Positions 19,057 to 26,067 of a DNA stretch of 36,720 bases are shown here, one piece after another. Location: contig LSSJ01000003.1 in assembly GCA_001595785.1 (NCBI GenBank), forward strand, positions 1 through 36,720, written 5' to 3'. Position numbers and translations under genes: made by a program. The DNA is from Euryarchaeota archaeon SM23-78 (GTDB taxonomy: Archaea; Nanobdellota; Nanobdellia; Woesearchaeales; SM23-78). The notes under the pieces are model-generated. The model was not told the origin of the DNA, did not search any database, and was given only the letters and a program-made list of their open reading frames with translations. Positions within the stretch are counted from its first letter, which is position 1, and every line of letters starts with the position of its first letter.

Positions 19057-19202
19057 TTGTTCTAAATTTAATATCTATTATTGATATTTTCATTAATTAC
19101 TATCATTATTAATTACTATTATTACTAATATTACTATTAAACAATGGAAAATAATAGAAAACATTTTATAATCCATCTGCTTCTCTTTTTTAGGGAGATA
19201 GA
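19057..19202 (+). promoter_or_regulatory. Intergenic region with weak terminator hairpin and promoter of the glycosidase gene
   Basis: A 6-bp hairpin (AATATC 19070-19075 with GATATT 19083-19088) followed by Ts may end the upstream transcript. A low-complexity ATT/ACT tract follows (about 19093-19140). The probable TATA box TTTTATAA is at 19164-19171, preceded by GAAAACA, a BRE-like tract also found before the second surface gene. The Shine-Dalgarno GGGAG is at 19193-19197. Confidence 0.5.
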
Positions 19203-21437
19203 ATGGAACTAAAGGCCGTCCTGGTTTTGCTGTTTTTCATAATTGGTTTTAATTCAGTAGAAGCCCTGTTATTCTATGAGCCTTTTAACAACATATCAAC
19301 CATTCAGGATAATAATGGCTCTCTTTTATTCGCCCCTATTTTTTGTGATGGAGTTCTAGGCAATGCCCTTAATCTTAGTAACAGTAAAAAAGTATGCTAT
19401 CCTCTGGAGAATAACTTTAATGATACCAACGGAACCCTTGAGTTCTGGGTTAAGCCTCCTTCTGATAACGGCCTTGGGTTTTTTGATATCAATGGTTTAA
19501 TGAATCCTAACAGCCAGGGCATTTTTAAAAACCTTAATTATGCAATCATGGAAGTAAAAAACAATGTGAATAATTATGACCAAGCTTGGAGCCCAAAACA
19601 ATTAGTCTATGATGATGAATGGCATTTTATTGCTGCTGTATGGGAAAGAAGAAACATAACTACTTATTTTAAGCTTTGTCTGGACGGTGAGTGTAAAAGT
19701 GATTATGATGGGAATATTATCAACAGCTATCCTGATTTAAGCCAGGATTTCTGTGTTGGCTGGAATCGGTGGTATGGGTATTCTGAAAGTCTTTTTGATG
19801 AGTTAAAAATATTTGAGTATGCAAAATCAAACCAGGAAATCCATGAGGATTATTTATCATATGTTAACCAGACACAAAAAGAATGCATAATGTATAAGCC
19901 AGAGAGCACAGGGCCTGTCAAGATTAATTGTTCAGGCTTGTTTGTTAATAATCAATCTTTTAAAGCAAAAGGGGTTGGATATCAGCCCATACCCATAGGA
20001 CTGACAGCTGATGTGCCTGGAGGAACTGATATTATATATGATTCTCCTGAGATATATAACCGGGATTTTCCTTTGTTAAGAGAGATGAATGCTAATACTA
20101 TAAGAACCTGGGGAAAGGTAACAAATACATCGTTTTTGGATGCTGCTTATAATAATGGTGTTAATCCAATCTATGTTGTTATGGGTTTTTGGATTAATTG
20201 CTATGAAAACTATGGAGATCCAGCTGTCAGGCAGAACTACATTGATGAATTTACCTTGTATGTTAATGAGTTCAAAGACCATCCTGCTGTGCTTGTATGG
20301 GCTCTTGGTAATGAGAATAATCTTGATTATTGTTCCAATCCTGCTTATATTGATGATTTTTATTCTTTGTGCAATGAGCTTGCAAGAGTGGCTTATGAGA
20401 TAGAAGGAAGTGATTATCATCCAATAGGTGTTGTTAATGGAGACCTCTTAAGTCTTGGGAGTGCTGTTTATGCTTCTGATGATGCATCTATGAATTACAC
20501 TGATTTCTGGGGTTGTAATGTTTTTAGAGGAAAAAGCTTTGGAAGCTTTTTTTATGATTATGCTGCTCTGACTGGCAAGCCCTTACTGATTACAGAGTAT
20601 GGAATTGATGCCTTGAATAATACTAATTACCAGGAATACGAGGATGTGCATGCAGACTGGGTGCTTAGTATGTGGAGTGAGATAAATAATTCTAACATAA
20701 CCATTGGCTCTACTCTTATGGCTTATTCTGATGAGTGGTGGAAAACAGGAAATCACTGGAGCCATGACTATGGTGGCTATCCAACAGGTGCTCATCCTGA
20801 TGGTTTTTCTAATGAGGAATGGTGGGGGGTTATGAGGATAGCTCTTAATGCTAGTGGCGGACCTGATATTATGCAGCCAAGAATGGTTTATTATGAGTTA
20901 AAAGATGCTTTTTACGAGGAGAAGCAGGTTGATATAAATCTTTTTAGTGGATGGAACCTAATTAGTCTGCCCTTGCAACCAACAAATACCTTTGTTAGTG
21001 CTGTGATTAAGGATTTGACTGGTCAAATAGTTGTTTGGCATTATAATGCCAGTAATGATTTATGGACTCTTTATGACACCAATGCTCCTTTTCCTTGGCT
21101 AAACACTTTACATACCATGAGTTATGGTAATGCTTACTGGCTAAAGAGCGAATCAGACCAGACATTAACAGTACAAGGAGATGCAGTAGTAAGCCATACT
21201 ATTAGGTTGATGCCAAGTTGGAATTTTGTGGGTTATAACTCTTCAACTACTGCTATGCCTAACCCGATTAGTGGCTTAACAACACCCATAATTGTTTGGA
21301 CTTATCACATGCCAGGAGCAGATTGGAGAGTGTATGACACAGAAGCGCCTTTCCCATGGCTGAATTCATTAAAGAACATGACCATGGGTAGGGGTTATTG
21401 GTTGAAGTCAGATATAATACAGAATTGGAGTATATGA
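19203..21437 (+). CDS. Secreted LamG / GH2-like glycoside hydrolase with C-terminal duplicated GWN module
   Basis: ATG 19203 lies six bases after GGGAG. Residues 1-21 form a signal peptide (VLVLLFFIIGF...VEA). A LamG-like jelly roll covers about 22-225 (FYEPFNN, TLEFWVKPP, DEWHFIAAVW, LFDELKIFEYA). A TIM-barrel of the GH2/related clan-A type covers about 240-570: KGVGYQPIPIG and REMNANTIRTWG at its start, a probable acid/base Glu371 in WALGNEN, and a probable nucleophile Glu465 in LLITEYG. Residues 583-743 are the duplicated GWNLISLPLQP/APFPWLNTL module, closely like those in the first and third surface proteins. The gene ends the four-gene surface locus. The likely role is hydrolysis or transglycosylation of extracellular glycans; the substrate cannot be read from the sequence. 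Confidence 0.88.
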   Translation: MELKAVLVLLFFIIGFNSVEALLFYEPFNNISTIQDNNGSLLFAPIFCDGVLGNALNLSNSKKVCYPLENNFNDTNGTLEFWVKPPSDNGLGFFDINGLMNPNSQGIFKNLNYAIMEVKNNVNNYDQAWSPKQLVYDDEWHFIAAVWERRNITTYFKLCLDGECKSDYDGNIINSYPDLSQDFCVGWNRWYGYSESLFDELKIFEYAKSNQEIHEDYLSYVNQTQKECIMYKPESTGPVKINCSGLFVNNQSFKAKGVGYQPIPIGLTADVPGGTDIIYDSPEIYNRDFPLLREMNANTIRTWGKVTNTSFLDAAYNNGVNPIYVVMGFWINCYENYGDPAVRQNYIDEFTLYVNEFKDHPAVLVWALGNENNLDYCSNPAYIDDFYSLCNELARVAYEIEGSDYHPIGVVNGDLLSLGSAVYASDDASMNYTDFWGCNVFRGKSFGSFFYDYAALTGKPLLITEYGIDALNNTNYQEYEDVHADWVLSMWSEINNSNITIGSTLMAYSDEWWKTGNHWSHDYGGYPTGAHPDGFSNEEWWGVMRIALNASGGPDIMQPRMVYYELKDAFYEEKQVDINLFSGWNLISLPLQPTNTFVSAVIKDLTGQIVVWHYNASNDLWTLYDTNAPFPWLNTLHTMSYGNAYWLKSESDQTLTVQGDAVVSHTIRLMPSWNFVGYNSSTTAMPNPISGLTTPIIVWTYHMPGADWRVYDTEAPFPWLNSLKNMTMGRGYWLKSDIIQNWSI

Positions 21438-21472
21438 TAGAAAAAGAAAATTAAGAAAAACTATTTTTTCTA
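21438..21472. terminator. Bidirectional terminator between convergent genes
   Basis: TAGAAAAA (21438-21445) pairs with TTTTTCTA (21465-21472). A nested hairpin, AGAAAAA (21454-21460) with TTTTTCT (21465-21471), leaves a 4-nt loop. Both strands give T-rich 3' ends. It separates the glycosidase gene from the minus-strand lipoprotein gene and overlaps the last codon of the latter. Confidence 0.55.
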
Positions 21473-21937
21473 TAGCTTCTTTTTAGAGTATGTATCTCGT
21501 ATTTTTTGCACTAATGTTGAGATGTCTTGACCTGATTTCTCACCAATTTTTTCTACAATTCTTAGCTCATCTTCCATAAGAGGAAGCCATCCTCTCTTAG
21601 CAAAGCCTTCTGCCCAAGACAACCGTTCATTTATTAACATAGCATACACGTCCTTCACTCTTTCAGAAACATCATGACCTGATTTCTCTACAACTCCTTC
21701 TACAAGTCCTAACTCACTCTCCATGAGAGAAAGAGATCCTTTCTTAGCCCAGTATTCTGCCAATGATAACTTCTTGTTAATATAGTCTTCATAATAAATA
21801 CTACGTACTTCCTCTGGGGTTTTTGCTGTACCTTCTGGTTTAGATTCTGTACCACACCCACTTATGGTTGCAGCTGCATATAATATTAGTAAGGGTAGAT
21901 GTGTTTTTTTAACTATACTTCTTAGTTTGGATATCAT
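21470..21937 (-). CDS. Small helical lipoprotein with a tandem ~41-residue repeat
   Basis: ATG at 21937 (reading leftwards) is preceded at five bases by GGTGG, so it is preferred over the in-frame GTG at 21946, which lies inside that Shine-Dalgarno. The 155-residue product has a lipoprotein signal ending in the lipobox TISGC, then an acidic linker. After that come two helical repeats, each with the pattern LS-AE-AK(K/R)G-L-LME-EL-(V)E...EKSG-D. Two-helix repeats of this kind suggest an alpha-solenoid-like binding surface outside the membrane. I do not recognise the family. It diverges from the Tat-exported protein, with both promoters packed in 135 bp. Confidence 0.82.
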   Translation of the reverse strand: MISKLRSIVKKTHLPLLILYAAATISGCGTESKPEGTAKTPEEVRSIYYEDYINKKLSLAEYWAKKGSLSLMESELGLVEGVVEKSGHDVSERVKDVYAMLINERLSWAEGFAKRGWLPLMEDELRIVEKIGEKSGQDISTLVQKIRDTYSKKKL

Positions 21938-22072
21938 ATTTACCACCTTCGTTATTATCAGGTTTTTGTGTTCTGGAAAGCCAGTTTAATTTATAAAACT
22001 TATGGTTTTCCCTACTAAACGGTGGTGACCACAGTAATATTTAAAAACAGCGGTTCCTTTCCTATTTCTACA
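21938..22072. promoter_or_regulatory. Divergent promoter region
   Basis: For the minus strand, a TATA-like TTTTATAAATT lies at about 21988-21998, with a leader of about 30 nt before the lipoprotein start. For the plus strand, TATTTAAAAA at 22038-22047 lies about 30 bp before ATG 22073. The latter has no Shine-Dalgarno, which fits a leaderless transcript. Confidence 0.55.
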
Positions 22073-23245
22073 ATGCACAGAAGAGACTTTTTTAGGTCCA
22101 GTGCAAAAGGATTAACTTTTCTAGCTAGTGGCGGATTAGTATCATTGCTGAATAGGTGTAAAGAAAAAGCACTAGAGAAACAAGTGCTAGAGAGCTATAA
22201 AGAAAAAACAGAAGAAGAACTGCTTGATAGCAGTAAAGAAAAAGCACCAGAGAAACACCCCTCCCCTTTAATAAATGATGAGATCGGAGTCTGGTTTTAC
22301 CCTGGTTATATGGATGGGGATAGGTTTGTTTGGAACTTGGATTTGATGAATCAGGAATATATTGAAGTGTTGAAGAAATATGATATTAATACTGTTTATC
22401 TAGGCGGGGTAGATGCTTTGATATATAATGCTCCTGCTGGTTTAAGTAATGTCCAGGAAAATATGCGGAGAGTAAGAAAGTTTGCACAAAAGTGTAAAAA
22501 AAGTGGGCTTAGGGTTGAGATGGTTGGTTTTGATGATCATCATTTTCTTGATCCAGCTTTAAGGAGTGATGCTCAACTAAAAAAAAGATTTGCTGACTGG
22601 ATTGATTATACAGATGATTTATCAAATGTTTATCAAATTGATTTAGAACCGCATGGTTATGATGTTGAGCCGCCTGTTGGAAGTCATTTTAGAGACAATC
22701 CAGAGAATAGAAAAAGATTATTGAAAAGATATTTATATATTTGTGACATGTTTTATGATATTGCTGAAAAAAAGAAAAAGGTATTTGCTCCTGCAGTTCC
22801 TTTGATAGATACGCCTGCTGTTGCAGAGGGCAAAGGCATGAATTATGACAGAATCCTAAGAGATGAAGGATTTGGAGATGGATTAAATATGATTCCAGCC
22901 CATTATTTGATTTTAATGAGTTATACCTGGGATGCTAATGAGCTTTATGAAATGGGAAAAATACACATGAAGCATATAAAAACACCTTTTGCATTAGGTG
23001 CTACTAATTTTGCTAATGCTTGGGACCCTTATTTTGAGTCAGACCAGGAATTTTACAAGGTTCCTCCTGTTATTGATAGGTTACAAGAGATAAATCCTCT
23101 TCTAAAAGGTTATTTGATATTTGCAAATGTGTCTCTAAAACATAAACCAAAGCATGTGCATGCTAGATGGTCTTTGCCTGCGGACATAAATATTGATAGA
23201 GAGTATCTGATGAAACGTGCTAAAGGACTTTTAGATAAGAAATAA
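22073..23245 (+). CDS. Tat-exported TIM-barrel-like (putative glycosidase-fold) protein
   Basis: ATG 22073 is chosen over the in-frame GTG 22022. It begins with a twin-arginine signal (MHRRDFFRSS, then LTFLASGGLVSLL) and sits where a leaderless transcript from the TATA box at 22038 would begin. A charged linker (about residues 29-66) contains a near-duplicate KEKALEK/KEKAPEK. The rest (about 70-390) alternates strands and helices as in a TIM barrel: IGVWFYPGY, INTVYLGG, LRVEMVGFDDHHF, NVYQIDLEPHGY, YLILMSYTWD and PFALGATNF. The Glu of DLEPHGY, at the end of a strand, is where a clan-A type catalytic Glu would fall. I cannot name a family. The Tat signal implies folding, perhaps with a cofactor, before export. 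The Cys at about residue 29 might be lipidated. Confidence 0.82.
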   Translation: MHRRDFFRSSAKGLTFLASGGLVSLLNRCKEKALEKQVLESYKEKTEEELLDSSKEKAPEKHPSPLINDEIGVWFYPGYMDGDRFVWNLDLMNQEYIEVLKKYDINTVYLGGVDALIYNAPAGLSNVQENMRRVRKFAQKCKKSGLRVEMVGFDDHHFLDPALRSDAQLKKRFADWIDYTDDLSNVYQIDLEPHGYDVEPPVGSHFRDNPENRKRLLKRYLYICDMFYDIAEKKKKVFAPAVPLIDTPAVAEGKGMNYDRILRDEGFGDGLNMIPAHYLILMSYTWDANELYEMGKIHMKHIKTPFALGATNFANAWDPYFESDQEFYKVPPVIDRLQEINPLLKGYLIFANVSLKHKPKHVHARWSLPADINIDREYLMKRAKGLLDKK

Positions 23246-23454
23246 AAACTCTCTTAGGTAATTCTAAATTTTTATAATAAAACATATCTGATTAGTATTA
23301 TCATTTTTTTCTCTAATAAAGTATTCATCTACCCAAAAACCGCAATATTTAAATAACAACCAGAATTATCACTATGAACAAGTAGTATATATTTTATTTG
23401 GTTAGGGGGTCGGACGAGGAATGATTGGTTGATGAAATTTATCTATGATTTAAA
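23246..23454 (+). promoter_or_regulatory. Terminator tracts, promoter and minigene-bearing leader of the glycosyltransferase operon
   Basis: T-tracts at 23269-23274 and 23304-23310 probably end the upstream transcript. The TATA-like ATATTTAAATA is at 23345-23355, so transcription would start near 23380. The leader has a G-rich tract (23405-23409), GAGGA (23416-23420) and two mini reading frames: ATG 23421 to TGA 23432 and ATG 23432 to TGA 23458. They overlap each other and the main ATG at 23455. Confidence 0.5.
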
Positions 23455-25305
23455 ATGATACAGAATATTATACCTTATTTTGCAGCTCTATTTGACTGGG
23501 AGGACTGGATATTTAGAAAAATTATGTGTTTAAAAGATGTAAATGGAAGAGATATAGATGTTAGTAAGCCTCCTAAACCATACAAGATTCTGATGTCAGT
23601 ATACAACCTAGAAAACAACCTTGAGAAGGTTATAGATAGGTTGTCTAAACACAAGGAACATCTGGTGCTTGTTGATGATGCCTCAAGTGATAACACAGTG
23701 CAAAAAGCCAGAGAGTTAGGCATAGATGTTATTCCCTGTGTAATAAACAAACATAAACCACAAGAGGTAAGACATGGATTAACCCATCTTGATCCTAGTG
23801 TAGAAACAGTGGTTGTTATGGACCCTGATACCATCTTTCTTGAGAGGTATAAAGGCAAAGGGCAGACCCTTGAAGAGGCTGTGAGTTGGCTTCAACAAAC
23901 AGGAGCCAATGCTTGTGCTGTAAACATGAGGGTAAAGAATGAAAATCTGCTTACCAAGCTCCAAGATACAGAATACAACATTACCATGGAAGTTGGCAGA
24001 AGGGCTTTGCGTGATGATGCTGTTGTATCTGGGGGTTGTGCGCTTTTTGAAAGAAAAACCCTTGATATAATTCTAAGAGAACATTCAGGAAGTGTGCTTG
24101 CAGAAGATTATGAAACCTCAATAAGAATCTTAAGGAAAAATGGCAGAATCTTATATAATGGTAATTTTGTTGTAGAAACAGAGGGGCCTAAGACATTAAG
24201 GAGTTTTACCAAGCAAAGGATTTGGTGGGATGAAAGCATAATAAAGGTATTATTTGAATCACTTTTTATGAAGAGAAGCCCGACTCTAAGTACCAAGAGA
24301 AAAAACAAACTCAGAGAATTCTATAATCATTATATATATAACTGGGGTCTTGATGTGATGGCTCATCCAATAAAGCTAGCAGGCATCCCTTTTATAGGTA
24401 TGAGCCTTGCCAATGGTATAGAAAAAATAATAGGAGTTGACTATATACCCTCTTTAGTAAACACTCCTTTGGGACACATAAATGTGGGCCCTGAGGTAGC
24501 AGGGATTTTTTATGGTTCCTATGTTCTATTAAGCACAGTAAATGTACTTTTAAATGGGCTTCCTAAGAAAAGAAGATATATCCCAGCGGTTTTAACCTAT
24601 CCATTTTACAAAGTATACCAAATTACAGTACCTAGAATGGTAGGGTTTACTAAAGGAGTAGGGAATGTATTAAAGAAATTAAAAAAGAAGAAAAGAGAAT
24701 TTATGTTGCCTAAGAATTATTATGAAAATTACTGCTCAAATAATGTTAAACCTGAAGTATCAAACATTGATTTAAGAAGATTCTTTAATGTGAAACCTGA
24801 GCAGTATGAGATGCTCTTTTACAAAACCCCTTATCATGATTTATATCTAATAGAATTCAAAAACATGCCTGAAACCCTTAAAAAATATGTTTCTAATTAT
24901 GGGGAGAAAACATTCTTAGGAATTGATATGGAAGATAGATTCATTAGGGTTCTTCCTTTTACAGAAGCGAAAAAATATTTTCCCAGACCTAGTTATCGGA
25001 AAATTGAGGCAGAACCATTCAAGATACAAGAAGGGCTTATTTGTAGAATGCCTAATGAAGAAGGCTCATTCATCATGTACAAAGATTTCTTTAAAGATGG
25101 AAGGGAAACCCCGATTTATTTTTTAAAAAGAGGAAAAAAAGGAGCTATCAAATCCCAAAGGGTTGTTGAGGCGCCAAGTATGTATAAAAAAGATTTTTTA
25201 GGGTTAGAGAATCTGGCTCTTTCAGTTTATCCAGACCTAATGGAGACTGTAAGCTTATCTCTAAGAAGGGGTGGTAATGGTGGTCAAAGTAGTCTATACA
25301 CTTGA
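23455..25305 (+). CDS. Family 2 glycosyltransferase with C-terminal extension
   Basis: The GT-A core covers about residues 40-300: YKILMSVYNLENN, LVDDASSDNT at 73-80, the metal-binding DPDT at 123-126, SGGCALF, ED at 217-218 in LAEDYETS (catalytic-base region) and QRIWW at 254-258, a variant of the Q-x-x-R-W motif of processive enzymes. Unlike cellulose- or hyaluronan-synthase-type proteins it has no obvious bundle of membrane helices. It has only moderately hydrophobic stretches around 305-375, then a basic patch and a C-terminal domain (about 420-616) that I do not recognise. Enzymes of this family transfer sugars from nucleotide or lipid donors; the acceptor is unknown. It overlaps the methyltransferase gene by 29 nt, which indicates co-translation. 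No strong Shine-Dalgarno directly precedes the ATG. Confidence 0.87.
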   Translation: MIQNIIPYFAALFDWEDWIFRKIMCLKDVNGRDIDVSKPPKPYKILMSVYNLENNLEKVIDRLSKHKEHLVLVDDASSDNTVQKARELGIDVIPCVINKHKPQEVRHGLTHLDPSVETVVVMDPDTIFLERYKGKGQTLEEAVSWLQQTGANACAVNMRVKNENLLTKLQDTEYNITMEVGRRALRDDAVVSGGCALFERKTLDIILREHSGSVLAEDYETSIRILRKNGRILYNGNFVVETEGPKTLRSFTKQRIWWDESIIKVLFESLFMKRSPTLSTKRKNKLREFYNHYIYNWGLDVMAHPIKLAGIPFIGMSLANGIEKIIGVDYIPSLVNTPLGHINVGPEVAGIFYGSYVLLSTVNVLLNGLPKKRRYIPAVLTYPFYKVYQITVPRMVGFTKGVGNVLKKLKKKKREFMLPKNYYENYCSNNVKPEVSNIDLRRFFNVKPEQYEMLFYKTPYHDLYLIEFKNMPETLKKYVSNYGEKTFLGIDMEDRFIRVLPFTEAKKYFPRPSYRKIEAEPFKIQEGLICRMPNEEGSFIMYKDFFKDGRETPIYFLKRGKKGAIKSQRVVEAPSMYKKDFLGLENLALSVYPDLMETVSLSLRRGGNGGQSSLYT

Positions 25306-26053
25306 ACAAAAAATAGGTAATGGGAACAGAACCTTTGCAGACATGGACTGCTCTTGGTGGGATCCTGAGAATAGGGAAACAGATGGAAGATATTTTACCC
25401 TTCAATGGATGTTTAATTCAGTTCAGGATAAGATGCCTGATGGGCAAGGGCATCTTGCCCTTGATGTTGGTGCTGGTAGGGGTCGATACACTAAACTGTT
25501 ATGTGATAAAGGGTATGAGGTTGTTTGCACAGACATAAATCCAGAAATGTTAGGGATAATAGCTAAAAGAGGGATTCCTTCAAAAAGATATGTGGCTGAT
25601 GCTGAGAATCTGCCTTTTGAATCTGAGCATTTTGATCTAGTTACAGCCATGGATATAACCATGCATATTCATAACACAGAAAAACTGCTTAGGGAAATAC
25701 ACAGGGTGCTAAAACCAAGCGGTGAACTCTTTGTTAATATAAGTAATGGTAAGTCCTTGTATACATTATGGACTAAAAAACTCAATCCAAAATTTCGGGC
25801 TTTACAAAAGAATTATCTGCGAAAAAACTTCACCCCGCATGAATTCAAGAACTTGCTAAATGATTCAGGATTTAGAATTCTAAGTGAGCATGGGCATGGA
25901 GTTGTATCACCCCTGTCCTTGCTTCCTGAATGGAAGGGTAAGATAATGCCAGTTAATGTTGCCAAATACATGTCTAAGAACCTTGGGTTAGATGCAAGGC
26001 TAGGAGCAAAATATGGTCATGTGATTGATTATCATGCTGTGAAACTTGAATAA
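25277..26053 (+). CDS. Class I SAM-dependent methyltransferase
   Basis: ATG 25277 follows GGGGTGG (25268-25274) and is preferred over the GTG at 25271, which lies within that Shine-Dalgarno. The 258-residue product has the Rossmann-fold SAM-binding motif I (ALDVGAGRGRYTKLL, around residues 61-75), an acidic ribose-binding Asp in VVCTDINPEML, motif II-like DAENLPFESEHFDLV and motif III-like VLKPSGELFVN. This is the Methyltransf_11 pattern. The start lies inside the end of the glycosyltransferase gene, so the two are probably translated together. The likely role is O- or N-methylation of a glycan or lipid intermediate made by the operon; the substrate is inferred from context only. Confidence 0.87.
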   Translation: MVVKVVYTLEQKIGNGNRTFADMDCSWWDPENRETDGRYFTLQWMFNSVQDKMPDGQGHLALDVGAGRGRYTKLLCDKGYEVVCTDINPEMLGIIAKRGIPSKRYVADAENLPFESEHFDLVTAMDITMHIHNTEKLLREIHRVLKPSGELFVNISNGKSLYTLWTKKLNPKFRALQKNYLRKNFTPHEFKNLLNDSGFRILSEHGHGVVSPLSLLPEWKGKIMPVNVAKYMSKNLGLDARLGAKYGHVIDYHAVKLE

Positions 26054-26067
26054 AATGATGGAATAAA

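Noticed and set aside
19093-19140. ATT/ACT-rich tract as a CRISPR or true tandem repeat
   Set aside because: The units are irregular and only a few bases long; it is low-complexity AT-rich spacer.
22022-22072. GTG 22022 as start of the Tat-exported protein
   Set aside because: It would place 17 residues before the twin-arginine signal and lie upstream of the TATA box.
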